From NCBI GenBank assembly GCA_900169235.1, contig FWCC01000133.1, forward strand, positions 23,789 through 87,788: a DNA stretch of 64,000 nucleotides, in the 5' to 3' direction. The notes under the pieces are model-generated. The model saw nothing but the letters and a program-made list of their open reading frames with translations, did no database searches and was not told the DNA's origin. The stretch is from Zarea fungicola. Its lineage: Eukaryota > Ascomycota > Sordariomycetes > Hypocreales > Cordycipitaceae. A program made the translations under genes and the position numbers. Of this stretch, positions 1 to 13,021 are shown piece after piece. Each line of letters opens with the position of its first letter. The first letter of the stretch is position 1.

Positions 1-1945
1 GCTGTTACTCCGTAAGAACCGTACTTAATTTCTCTACAGTAAGGGTGAGATAACCTTTCCCGAGAAAATTGAATCCTTTGAAATGCACATGTAATCTAAG
101 CATCAAATATTTAAGATGATTTAGTATTATAAAGAAACGTTTTGTTCCCTGCAGCTGACGAGGTCGGGATGGAGATGTTCACTCTGTCTCGGAGGAACGC
201 TGAGTGTTGCAGACTCTCGATGACGCCAAGATAGGTGAGATGGGAATCAGTGGTAGCTGCTTCGAAGTGTTTTGAAAATAAAATATTGAATGCCTATAAA
301 CTGCGAGAATTCGCATGCATAATGAATAGACTCGTTCACCACAGCTATTAGCGTAGCGGAAACTGTAAGCTAGCACTGCGCTGGCGACGCCAAACTTGCA
401 AGACGCTCTTGGCGCTAAACGAGCAGGCGTCTATTGATGGAAATTCAGGTTTCAAACTCCGTACCGTAGGTGGAATATGAGTAACCAAGCATACTGACTA
501 GTAACTGGATAGTGGAATTGTACTACTACAATTTTCATTGGTGTTTTGGTATTATAGTTACCAGTGCATTTACTTCCTAATGGCCAGTGGGAGCATAAAG
601 TTGAACTTACGGATAACTTGGCGCCGTGCCTGGAACTATATTAAGCGCTATAACTAAGTAAAGGGCTCTTTTAAAGCGCTGTTAGTTCAGAGTGGCTTGG
701 TACAGTCCCCAGTGCCAGCCTTGAATATAGTTAGCAGAACCAGCTAAAAGGACCGTGAAGTCTGATAGGTAAATTGTTTAATCATCCGAATCCGAATTGT
801 TGCTAAGTCGGTGAGACAGCTACTGTAATCAATCTCTGAAGCTGCGGGTGTCGGTTAACGAGGTAGAGACGTTGAGTGGCTTACCATGGCAAGAATGGCC
901 CGCCGGTCAACATGGAAGGGGGGTGCAGCTTTCGACGGTACGGAGTACAGATGGTAAAATGACATGAATCCGGTGGCGCATTACCCTTGCTATCGCCCCT
1001 GCAACCTTTGTAATAATAATTTTCATATTCGGAGGTACTTTTGCAAAGGATGAGTGGGAATCGATAGCCTGAAGCTGGCTCGGCGCTTGTGGAGTCACTC
1101 ATGGTTGCCGAGAATCATAAGCTGCCAACAACAGGAACGCTTGCACACGACGTTGAATTGCCGGTTTTCAGTCCCAACTAGACGGCTGTTTCGCTTCAAA
1201 TACGAGTGAATGAAAAAGAATAATCCTTCTCAACGCCACCGAAAAACCAGCATCAAGTTGTGACTTTTCCTCGCCAATCGCGCCTCGGGCAGCTCTGGAG
1301 CAATTTTGTTGGTTGGCTTGTTACTGGAGTTGCTCTGGTCCGTTCCGCTGCACAGCTCTACTAGCGCGATGCAACCAGTGCAGTACGCTAGCTTTCAGGT
1401 TTACTGCGCCGGAGTGGAACGACTCCAACTATTACTGCGGTGGATTGCATTTGGTCCTGCTGCATTTGTATTCCCCTGCTCCTTCCTTCCGCTGCGGGGA
1501 GAATCGAACAGCTCTTTCGCAGCAGTGGGGAACCAGAAGTTCCGCTGATTTGTGTGGGATGGTGCATTCAGACCGAGACACCAACTCAAGACTGACGCGA
1601 TGGGCGTACGGGGTGGTGTCGGATTTCAGGCTGTCACTACCAAAACGTTTCAAATGGGAATATGAGCGGCTCCAAATGGCGAATGCCCTTCATTATTAAA
1701 CCTCCCGTAGTTAGTCTGTGCTCCACTGACTAATGTGTTGCTTGTTCATGACTTGATTGCAGCTGCAAGGCGGACGAGTATAAACTGGCCCGTGTACTCT
1801 GTAGCGGGACGTTCCTTGTTTGCTGCTGATACTAACCTTCAAAAATACAAATCAGTGCGATTGTTTGTTCGATTAAATAGAGGAAAAGTCTGCCAACCAG
1901 AAACTACAACATCCATAGCCTCCGGGGGCAGTTCATCCTGTCTAA
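1..1945. other. non-coding stretch upstream of the first ABC transporter
   Basis: No convincing gene was found on either strand. Open frames here are short, of odd composition and lack recognisable motifs; the longest, about 128 codons on the plus strand at 1313-1699, resembles no family I know. The word tactccgta occurs at 6-14 and its reverse complement, as tacggagtac, at 939-948. The last few hundred bases presumably hold the promoter of the transporter that starts at 1946, but no clear TATA box stands out. Confidence 0.6.
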
Positions 1946-4900
1946 ATGGCCGATGATGACTTCGGCCCGCAACTTGCTGGCCATTTCGACTTTACTTTGC
2001 GTTTTGAACTTGTATTCTTCAATATTGTGCCATCAATAATTTCGTTCATCGCACTTCCTTTCTATATCTATCCCTTGGCGAGAAGGATACCTCACGTCCA
2101 CGCCGGACTACTGCTTCTGGCGAAGCTAGCAGTTGCCGTTTCCTTGGTCGTTATTCACACCATTGTTCTCGCACATTTTCATGAGTCCTATGCAAAAATT
2201 GGGTTGAGTACAGCAATACCAACAGTGGCTGCCGTACTGTCCTTTCTATCCGCCATCATCATAACTATGTTTGTTTACGTGGGGCATATTTACTATTATG
2301 CATCGCCAGCATTCCTTGGTCTCTTCCTGACAATTACACTTCTCTTGGACAGCGCAGAAGCACGTTCACTTTCTACAAGGAATGGCTTCGAGTCAATCAA
2401 AAATTTGCAAATTGCGGTGCCCGTCTTAAAGTTTGTCCTCATCATTCTGGAAGAAATATCGAAACGATCTAGTCTACGGGACAAGAACCTACGCTCGACG
2501 CTCGGCCGCGAGGCTCTTGCAGGGTTCTGGAGCAGATCCCTTTTTTTCTGGACAAATAGTCTTCTTATTATTGGATTTCGCAATAATCTTACCAAAGAGG
2601 ACATTGGCGATGTTGGTTTCAACACCAAGGAGCTGTACAATGTGTTCGCTCCAATATGGGCAGCGACAAACAAGGAGTCAAAATTTGCTCTTCTGATGGC
2701 TTGCATCAAAACTGTGCCAGAGCTGCTTATACTCATTATTGCTCCACGAATAATGGCCATTGGCTTCAGATTTGCTCTGCCGTTTTTACTGCAAAGAGTG
2801 GTCAGCTCCATCTCAGATGGACATCTCGACTCAAACGTTAGTGCATCACTTATTGGAGCTACGGCTCTGGCTTATACCGGGAAAACCGTATGTACAGCAT
2901 GGTTCAGCAGCTACAGTCTTAAACTCCAAACCAGCACTCGGGGGATGCTCGTGGCGGCCCTCTACCATAAATCTCTCAGACTGAGCACCGACGAGCTGTC
3001 TAGGTCGGCTGTGCTTACATTGATGAGCACAGACGTAAATAGTGTTCAAGGACTAATATCACTGCTTTACGAGAGCTGGGCCAGATTTATTGAAGTCGGC
3101 CTTGGGCTAGGTATTCTTGCTGCCTTCATTGGCCCAGGGTGCGTCTTCACTCTGATACCCGCGTCTATCACATCCGTCTTCTCAACCTTTGCCACGAAAA
3201 AGATGGCAATAACTAGAAAACGGTGGAATGAGAGAATCGAAAGCCGTGTCGCGGATACGTCAAGCATTTTGTCGCAGATCAAAGACATTAAGATGACAGG
3301 GTTGGCTCCAATCATGGCCGAACATCTACAGAAACAAATGGATACTGAGGTAAACGTTTCCATGGATGATCGCCAAGCCAGAAGTGTTAATTGGGCAGGA
3401 TCTGCCCTTGTGGAAACTGCAACACCAGCCCTTGTTATCGCTGCCACCATATTTTGGACCCGGGCATCTACTGGACTATCGGTGGCTGACTTTTACACCA
3501 CTATCGCACTTACGGCCATGGTAACATATCCATTTTCGATTATTTTGCGTGGTCTCCCACGCTGGTCTGCTGCTTGGGCGTCAGTTCTGCGGGTTCAGGA
3601 GTATCTCTGCAAAGAAGAAATCGTTAACACTCGAATCTTGACCGACGAAGCGTCTACCTTTGACGAAAAGTCCTCCACCTTGGGTAGGGCAAGGCGCGAG
3701 TCTACCCAGACGGTGAACGGCAAGAGGCTCTCCCATATTGCAGCCCAGTTCACACAAGTGTCAGCATTGAATCTCAGAAAGGCATCATTCAGCATTCCAA
3801 AAGGCAGCAATACCATGATTCGTGGCTCTGTTGGGTCCGGAAAATCCACCATATTAAAGGCACTGTTGGGCGAAGTGAAGTTGCAGGAAGGAGCCGTTTC
3901 ATTGTCATCAGAGTCAATGGCGTACTGCGAGCAGGAACCGTGGATATTGAACACCACAATCGAAGAGAACATCATTGGGAACAGCCCACGAGACTCTGAA
4001 CGCCTTTGGAATGTTGTTCGAAGCTGCGCTTTGGAGGCCGATTTGGATCGTCTACCTGACGGCATTCTCACCATCGCTGGTAGCGAAGGTTGCAATCTAA
4101 GTGGAGGGCAGAGACAGAGAGTTTCACTTGCGAGAGGGCTCTACGCAGGCGCAGACACTCTGCTGTTAGACAATGTATTCAGTGCACTGGACACACCCAC
4201 TTCAGCAATTATACGAGAGAGGCTCTTTGGAAGAGACGGCTTTTTGGCAGGAACAGCAACCACAGTCATAATGATAACGAATATAAGTGAGTACTACGAG
4301 CAATATAGAACGGCGGATGTTCAACTTCCTGACAAAATACAGCGCAACACCTGGAGGATGCAGATCTGGTGTTTGAAGTTACGCAGGATGGCCAAGTTCA
4401 ACAAGTCCCGCAACAGCGCACAGCATCTGACCAGAACGCTATATCTTCAAACGAGTATCTGCACGATGGAGAAGGTGAGAGGGGCGAGAAGTTGCCCTGG
4501 TCGGTAAATTTTACATCGCCGGAGAATGAACAAGCAAACCAAAAATATGGAGAGTTATCCATTTATACATACTTCTTCCGGTCTGCTGGTGTGGCCCCTG
4601 TTCTGTTGTTTCTGGCTACTATTATTTTCGGAACTCTCGTGGAGCTTTTTCCTTGTGAGTTCACAAATGAAGCACTTGCACGCAGGCACATCAACTCACA
4701 TCCAACATCAGCAATTTATGTTCGCATATGGTTGAACGAGCATCCGGACAATCGTATCTACTACATTGGTTATGCAATACTGAGCTTTGCGAACCCAGTT
4801 ACCAACATGCTCTCCGCACTGTAAGATACTACCGTGATAATCATTCTGAGACTATTAGGACTGAACCAAAAACAGCGTATTCTTTTATCTCATTGTTGCT

Positions 4901-6440
4901 GCAACATCAAGATCTCTGCATCGAACATTAGTAGACACTACTTCCAGAGCAACATTCGACTTTCTGACCCAAGAAGATACCAGTGTATTACTAAACAGAT
5001 TTAGTAAAGACATTTCTGTCGCGACACAAGAGTTGCCGCTCTATGTTTTGCCGACTTGCTGGCGTAAGGCATTCCAGATGGCCACAGATTGATTTCAACC
5101 CATTGAAAACTAACATATCCTGAGCAGTTTTTTTCATCATTCTCATCACGATTGCGATAATTGCTTCTGGTGCAAACTATGCCGCGCCAATTCTGCCCCT
5201 CTTCCTGGTTATTTTGTACGCAATACAGTTTTTCTATCTGCGCACATCGCGGCAGCTGAGATTTCTGGAACTCGATGCTTCAAAGGGTTTGTACAAGGTG
5301 TTCAAAGAGTCTAGTAAAGGAGCGGCACATATCCGTGCGTTTCGATGGCAAGAAGAATTTGCCAAACAGCTTTACTTGGCCATGGATGAGACCCAAAGAC
5401 CTATTTATTCACTGGCCTGCATTCAGCAATGGCTGGCGAGTGTTCTTAACTCGGCAACCACGGTGGCAGCTACGTGCGTGGTCACTTTAGCGCTCACATT
5501 TAGTTCCCAGACCTCTGATACGGCCTTAGGGCTTGCACTTCTGAGCCTCATTTCGTTTAGTGAGACTTTAGGCGGGTGGATCTCCATGTGGACTGAAACA
5601 GAAACCAGTATCGGCGCCGTGTCGCGTACTCGCGAGTTTGGTCTGTCGACACCTGTCGAGGAGAACCCCGATGAGACAAAGAGGCTGGCAGTAAACGTCC
5701 CTGATTGCTGGCCACACTCTGGTCACATTGAGCTAGAGGCTGTAAGCGCAAGCTACCAAGCGCGAAGCGCGGCACCGCGGACCGCATTTGAAAACGTGAC
5801 CGTCTCTATCTCGCCCGGTAAAAAGGTCGGCATCATTGGGCGAACTGGGAGCGGCAAGACTTCAATATTTCTCACTGTCTTACATTTGCTGGAGTATTCT
5901 GGCGTCATCCGCATTGATGGCATGGACATTCGGCTTGTGCCGCGCGACTTACTCCGTTCTCGGATAACAACAATTACACAATCAGGGATTGAGTTGCCAG
6001 GCTCTATAAGATCCAACATCAATCCCTTCGGTGCTTCTATACAGCCTGGCCAAGTCGCCATCACAGACGATAAGATCATTGACACGCTGCGACGCCTTGA
6101 TTCGGGTCTGTGTGAGAACATTGAGTCGCGTGGTGGCCTCGACGCCAACATAAGTGACATGAATTTCTCGCCTGGGCAAAAACAGCTTATTCAACTGGCG
6201 CGTGCGGTACTTTACAGACAGAGTATCGGATCCAAGATTGTATTGGTGGACGAGGGTTCGGCGAGCCTGGACCCGGAGACAGAAGAACGAGTACAAAATG
6301 TTATAGAGGCTGAGTTTCGTGATTGCACCGTGCTGACTGTGTCACACCGACCGACAACTTTGAAAAATGTTGATTTTTTCGTACGCATGGTGGATGGCAG
6401 GGCAGAGGTTGTTGAGGTAGAAGAGGGCCGCGCTGAGTGA
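1946..6440 (+). CDS. ABCC-family (MRP-type) full-length ABC transporter, copy 1
   Basis: Predicted membrane ATP-driven exporter of 1439 aa with layout TMD0-TMD1-NBD1-TMD2-NBD2, typical of fungal ABCC multidrug-resistance proteins. Exons are 1946-4286, 4343-4820, 4876-5063 and 5128-6440. The introns (56, 55 and 64 nt) start GTGAGT, GTAAGA and GTAAGG; the third has a CTAAC branch site. The first intron repairs what looks like a frameshift after the NBD1 H-loop region and restores TQHLEDADLVFEV, matching the downstream paralogue. NBD1 has Walker A GSVGSGKST (about residue 627), signature LSGGQRQR and Walker B LLLDNVFSALD, with Asn where a catalytic Glu would sit. NBD2 has GRTGSGKTS (about 1240), FSPGQKQ and VLVDEGSASLD. 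Five hydrophobic helices precede residue 160. The substrate cannot be told from sequence. It lies in tandem with the transporter at 8183. Confidence 0.9.
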
Positions 6441-8182
6441 GTGTGCTGAATGAGGCTCGTGGCGGCTGGCGCTCTCCTCACAAGTAGTTTATTTTCAACC
6501 CTCCTTCTCTAGCTGGGTTTACCTATATTTGAAATTTTTGAATTACTGGCCCCCTTCTGCGTAGCTAAACGTGGGAAATGGTTGATGCAAATACGCGTAG
6601 CGTGGATATTTCCATGAATTGTCTTCACTAAGGGAAAGAAAATGAAGAGTTGTGTCGCGATGATTCAGGGCAACTGAGTGACTACATGCACTGTGGGCCG
6701 CGCCGAGAAAAGCTAGACTCGGAGAGTTGACTATAGAGGCGCAAATTCGCCATCACATTACTCCATAATAAGACTTAAGACGCCGCGAAATCCGGAAGGC
6801 TGCGCCGCTGCAACCTTTAACATACTAATACGTACCTATCATCAAATTAAGGTCACTTCACTCCGCGACGATAGAATGTGATTGAAACTAGCAAGCTGCC
6901 AGAATATGCATGTGGCTGCCCAGAGCAAAGCAAGCCACTAGTTAATCAATTTAGTAAGATGATTACGAAAAGTCCGGAAATGGCGGTATCCTGGCGGGAG
7001 GTTTAAGTACTGAGTGGCTCTTGCGTGGCCACTACAATGTTAGGGGCAGATAATGGAGGAGAGCCACGCTGTTAGCCAGTCGTAACAACCTTGCCATCCA
7101 GCTTCCCAGCAATGCCACCCTACCTCCTGTGAAGTGAGGCGTAACTAACCATTTACGTTAGGTGGTAAATGCAACTCTGCTCGACGAAACCGGGCGAACG
7201 CCGAGACCCGCAGGTGCAGAGAAATGTGATAGAGCCTTGCCACCACCAGTCCAGCGATGGAACCACAGTATGTTACTGTCCCTGCACTTGCCAAAACCAG
7301 GTATATGTAAAGCCGTCTGGCAAACTGTTAGGGTACAGGATTCTTCAACGTGTTCAAAAGGCAGAAGCCCTCCCAAAGTTTGTTACGTATGTCCTTGGAC
7401 TAAGCCGCGAGACAAACCATCCCTTGGCTCAGGCCCTGGAACCGGGCGACTACTGTGAGGATATTATTGGTAGATGTTTGTGGCGTCTTGGCGACATCTC
7501 GACCAGCGGCGCCCTAGTTTAGCTGCAGATGTTGTGGGCCCTGTCCCCAATGAAAGGATTGTAACTAATCAAAATGTCAATTTTACTTCCTCGCAGGTCT
7601 AAGAACTGATACGTAACCCCTGAAAACAGTTTTAGTGTCGGGTTTACAGGTCAACCCATTGCCTAATAATAACGTAGTTACTCGTTGAGCGAGCGTGGAC
7701 AATCCGTTGTAAGTAATGTGGCCCTCTCCCGGAATTGATAGACCATCTAGTAGTCTTCAGTAAGAGCAGCCTATGACAAGTATATTGTAGGGTGCTGTAT
7801 TTCAGGATTTATTGCGGACAATAAGTCACAATTGTCCGATAGAACCTCAAGGTTAGTTATAGCCTTCAGATTTTCGATTCAACAGACTCCCACTAACTTA
7901 CTAACTGGCAAGACAGTGAGACGAGTATTTCGCGTACCCTGGTCCTTGTCAGCTGCTGTAGACCAGTGATAAGCTACTTTCCATGTTTCGATCTCCGAGC
8001 CCTCTGTGCAAGGCTCTATTTGTCCATCAATTGGCACATACTTAAATGTCCTCAGCACCCACCTCACAAGCTCCAGCCACTTACATTCCCACCACAACTG
8101 CACAATTGTAAATACGCTCTGCCAGTTCACAGGCCGCCGTGTCCATCTCGTTTTGGCTATCCTTTGAGAGTAGTCTGCGAGA
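6441..8182. other. intergenic region between the two ABC transporters
   Basis: About 1.7 kb with no supported gene. Overlapping open frames at 7158-7522 occur on both strands and carry no recognisable motif, so they are not called. The composition is similar to 1-1945. The last few hundred bases should include the promoter and leader of the second transporter. Confidence 0.55.
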
Positions 8183-11100
8183 ATGGCTGCCACTTTTGGG
8201 CCACAGCCCTATGGCCCATCTGATTTCCTGCTCGGACTTGAGCAGGCATACTGTTTCATACCGGCAATGGTTCTCATTTGCACACTCCCATTCTATCTTC
8301 CTTACTTGAGACAATGGCCCTGTGTTAAACCCAATGGTTTGTTATGGGGAAAGCTAGGCGTTGTTGGAGCGCTAGCGTCAGTGCAATTATTCACTGTTGC
8401 GCGCTGGTGGCGCTACGGCCATGAGTCTAACTCTCTGGATTGGCTTGGTGCTGCCCTGTCTTGTTTAGGAGCGTTCAGCCTTGCCGTGATGCTTTATATC
8501 AGCCATGCATATTATGTCAGGTCAATACCTCTGCTCAACCTCTGGCTGGTCGCTACAGTGGTTGCCGATATCGCCATTGCTCACACCTATTTTAACCCAA
8601 AAATCCCTGGTTCCGCTCAAGGGCCGCAGAACACCATCGCGGCTCTCAAAGTCTCCCTGCTAGTGTTGGAACAAGTTTCAAAGCACGCGCTTGTGTTGCG
8701 TCGTCATTTGGACTCACCAATGGATCAAGAAGACGAGACTCCGCTTGAAACGTTGCTGAAACAATTCTTTACCATCGCTTTTCAGGTCGATTTCACACAG
8801 GAAGAGAGACACAGACTGCAGGATGGCTTCGGCCAAGAGAGACTGAATCAACGTTTTTCGATATACTGGGAGCAAGGTACGCATTTCCGGAGGTCGGAAC
8901 CATAACATCTCCCAACAATAGCGAGTGTCTTTCCCGCCACTTGCTGACACCTTATTCAACAGCCGAGAAAGACTCCGAAGATGCACTGCTCTCCGTCTGC
9001 TATGCCATTCTTCATCAGCAATATCTTTGGGGAATACTGCCTCGGTTTCTTGTTGTCTTGGTTAATTTGGCACAACCACTCTTCGTGAGAGATCTACTTG
9101 TCGCCATCTCCACGCAAACCCCGCCAGCGAATGTTACCGGCAAGTTGACGGCTGCGGCTGCAATGATCTATTTGAATATAGCTGTGAGTCTTACTTTTAC
9201 TGGCATCCCATTATCACGCTAAAGCAAGTACTCCAGACTTTCAACGCTTGGCATGGATATGAGAGAGATAAGTATACATTGGCCCTCCGTGGGATTTTGG
9301 GTGAAGCGCTCTATGGCAAAAGTCTAAAACTAAGAGATCATGGTTTAAAAACGTCAGATTTTATGGATCTCGTCGAAAATGAAATGACGGCAGCCTGGTC
9401 TGTTGTATACAACCACTATGATGTCTGGGCTGGTGTCTTGGAGGTTGTCCTCCATACCGCTCTCCTTGCCTACTTGGCAGGATTTTTAAGCATTCTGGCT
9501 CTGGCGCCAGTAGTCAGTAGGTTCTTGGCGATTTAAACATTCCCACGACAGCACTAACTTGATAACTCAGTGCCAATGTACGCCGCCGTGTATTTCAGTC
9601 GCTCTTCTTCAAAATTCCAGGAGAGATGGTCAGCCCATGTGAAGGATCGCGTCGCAGCAACCTCGAATATATTGGCGCAGCTTAAAGAAGTCAAAATGCT
9701 CGGGCTTGGGGCGACTTTGGCAAATATACTCCAGAGTAAACAACTCGCTGAAATCAAAGCATCCATGAGGGTGCGAGAAAACTCGGCGATTGGATTCTGC
9801 GCCTGTGAGTTTCGGCCAACATATCGCAATAGTCCCAGTTAGACTAACAAGTTGCAGCTGCTGTTACTGAAACAGTCACCCCAGTGGTGGCTATCGGGAT
9901 AGCAGTTTTCCTAACGCAGCCGTCGCAGAATGTAGCCGTCGCAGATTTCTTTACTATTCTTGTCATCGCTGCTGGAATTATTCGTATTGCAGCAAGATCC
10001 ATTCGATGGGCTTGCGAAAGCAACTCCAAGCTTGAAAGCTTCACCAGGATACAAAAATTTTTGCTGCAAGAGGAGAACATAGACCACCGTACTCTCACTC
10101 GGGAACAGATGTCACACCCCGACATCCTCGCCGCAACGGAGGATACTCCACAAATCGTACCTCTACGTCGAAGTGCACGCACCGCGGTAAATCGATTCGT
10201 GGTCAAGTTTGTCGACGTCGCACTGGCTGTGGGTGATACGGGACCCCTTCTGCGCAAAGTTCGTCTCAATATCCCTAGAGGTAAAGTTATCATGTTCTTC
10301 GCAGAGACAGGTCTTGGCAAGTCAACAATACTTGGGGCTATCATTGGCAGAGTGAAATTGATCGAGGGTCATCTGATTGTTTCAACGAAAACATCCGTTG
10401 CATACTGCAACGAGGAACCTTGGATACAGAATCTAACCATTCGGGAGAATATTGTTGGCGTCAATGAGTATGACGCGCCATGGCTGAGAAGAGTTCTTTG
10501 GATTGCCGCCTTGGATGTTGATCTTGCTCGTCTTCCTAACGGAGATTTGAGCATGGCAGGAAGTGATGGATGCAACCTCAGTGGGGGCCAAAAACAACGG
10601 GTTGCTTTCGCCCGAAGTTTATATGCAAAGACTGAACTGCTCATATTGGACAATCCTTTCAGCGCATTGGATCCCGAAACCTCGTCAACAATTCGCATTA
10701 GACTCTTTGGAGAGAGCCAGGTTTTGCGTATCCACAACATCACGGTTATCATGAGCACAAATATGACGGAGCATCTTGTTGACGCGGATACTGTCTATGA
10801 AATAAAAGGCTACGGAAGGGTCGAAGAGCGATCGCTACAGAGTCGTGACAACAGCCCACGCTTCCTTCCTACGCGGCTGCGGGCTGCTGAGCAACCCCGG
10901 GAAGAGCAAGAGGAAGAGAACGAAAATGAGGCGCAGCAGAGGCTGGTACTGCCAGTTGTTCAAAGTCGAACGAACAAAGAGGAGCCCGAGGCGAATCCTA
11001 CCAAAGCCAACTTTGGCGATTTTTCGTTGTACTGGTATGCCCTGCAGCCTGCCGGTATTGCCGCCCTCATCTTCTGGGTCTTCACAGTCATTTCTGCGGC

Positions 11101-12887
11101 TTTCGTGGAAAAATTACCCGACATTCTTGTTGCAATCTGGCTCTCTGCCGCTCCGAGCAGTCGCTTGTTTTTTGCACTATATGCAACTGTTGGTGTGCTC
11201 AATCCGGTCACAAACTTTGTCGCTGCTGCCAGTCACTTCTACATTATTTATCCGAGAACATCTGCTGCTCTTCATTCGAGGCTTGCTGAAACAACTTTCA
11301 AGGCTACTTTCGATCATTTGATGGCCTGGGATGCCAGCCATCTGATGAGCAAATTTAGTCGCGATGTCACTATTACGACTGAATGGCTCCCCTATTACAT
11401 AATGCCACTTGCCTGGGCTGTTGTGGCCACCTTTATTGATCTGATAGTCATGTCGATACCGTTCTACAACCTCACGCCGTTCATTTACTTCTTGCTTGTT
11501 TTGTACGTCTTATGGACCGCCTCGAAAGGTATCAGTCGTCAGTTAGGCACTCTTGAATCAAGGGCCAAGAAGGACTTGACGAAGCTGGTCAGCGAAACAG
11601 AAAGCGGCCTTGAACATATCCATGCCTTCAATTGGCAGCAGGCGTTTTTGAATCGGTTCCATACCGTTTTTTTCGAGCTTCAGGCTGCAATGCATCGTCG
11701 CCGTCGTCTTCAGACAACTTTGAAGATGATGCTCGATTTTGCATCGGCTGCGGCTATAATTACCTCTGTGTTTTATGGAGTATCATCACCAAGCGTGACT
11801 TCAGCTGTTGCCATGGGGCACGCGATGATCAGGTTCATCACATTCAGCGACGAGACCAACATGGTGATGATTGCCTGGGTTCGCATGGAGGAATCGCTCG
11901 GCGCTGTGGCCCGAATTCGCCATTTTCACATGTCCGCACCACAGGAGCAAACCGTAACGCGTTGTGAACCCGTTTCTCCATTCTGGCCTCTTGAAGGCAA
12001 AGTAGAGCTGAATTGTGTCACAGCCATGTACAAGTGAGTCCAACGGGGAGACCTTCCTGCTCTTTGTATATTGAACCAGTTCTAATGCGATGACGACAGG
12101 CCGGAGGATGGTGAACCGTTTATGGCACTAAATAATGTATCTGTCAAAGTCAGACCCGGGCAAACAGTTTGCATCTCTGGGCGCACTGGAAGGTAACTAT
12201 CTCTACTGACATGACCATCTACTCACGAAGTGTACCAGACTGTCTAATCTTCACCGTCCTCATTTTAGTGGAAAGACGTCGGTATTCTTGACCATGCTTC
12301 GCATGCTCGAATTCACTGGCAGCATTAGTATCGACGACCGAGAAATTCGGACAGTCCCACACGATGTTTTGCGAACAAGAATCACGACCATCACACAAAC
12401 TGGCCTTCAACTCAAAGGCTCGATCAGATTCAACATGGATCCTTTTAATCCTGCCCTCCGTCCGAGCGCTTTCCTTCTTACGGATGAGATGTTGATTGGC
12501 ATTCTTCGGCGCGTGGGCTTGTGGGATATCATTCAGAGGCACGGAGGCTTGGATTCAGACATGATAACCTTGAGCCTCTCCTACGGGCAGAAGCAGCTTT
12601 TTCAGCTTGCGCGTGCAATTCTACATAAACAGACCATGAGGACTAAGATCGTACTCATTGATGAGGGTACTTCAGGCATGGACCCTCGAACAGATCGACG
12701 TATGCAGCAGGTCATTGAAGAGGTCTTCAGCGACTGCACAACGTTGGTGGTATCGCATCGGCCATCCATGTTTAACGATGCTGACTTCATTGTATCCCTA
12801 TCAAACGGCCAAGCCAGCGTTTTCAAACATCGACGGGAGAGACAAATGTGGCTGCCCACTGCGGGAAGTTGGCGGTCATGGCGATGA
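8183..12887 (+). CDS. ABCC-family (MRP-type) full-length ABC transporter, copy 2
   Basis: Second predicted ABCC exporter, 1438 aa, colinear with the upstream copy (1439 aa) but strongly diverged. Seven exons: 8183-8876, 8963-9183, 9237-9516, 9571-9804, 9858-12033, 12100-12192 and 12269-12887. All six introns (86, 53, 54, 53, 66, 76 nt) are GT-AG and keep phase. NBD1 Walker A reads AETGLGKST, so the first Gly of GxxGxGKS/T is Ala. Its signature is LSGGQKQR and Walker B is LLILDNPFSALD, again with Asn after the Asp. NBD2 Walker A GRTGSGKTS is split by the last intron; the signature is LSYGQKQ and Walker B VLIDEGTSGMD. This suggests one degenerate and one competent ATP site, as in many ABCC proteins. 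The start at 8183 gives the TMD0 segment and aligns with copy 1. Only three introns are shared in approximate location, so the duplication is probably old. Substrate unknown. Confidence 0.9.
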
Positions 12888-13021
12888 GGTCTCTCTTTAA
12901 GATTATATGTTTACAATTCAAGAGGATAACCGTATTACTGTAAATACCACATGCCATATGCTTTTATTTATTTACAACGGTCGAGTCTATGTTAACTAAA
13001 CTATTCCGTAAGTATGGCTTC

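Noticed and set aside
1313..1699. 128-codon plus-strand frame
   Set aside because: Cys/Trp-rich composition typical of random translation and no family resemblance.
4287..4342. Apparent frameshift in the first ABC transporter after NBD1
   Set aside because: A 56-nt GTGAGT...ATACAG intron restores the frame and a sequence matching the paralogue, so no lesion is needed.
7158..7522. Overlapping frames on both strands between the ABC transporters
   Set aside because: No motif, no intron structure, no plausible start context; judged chance frames.
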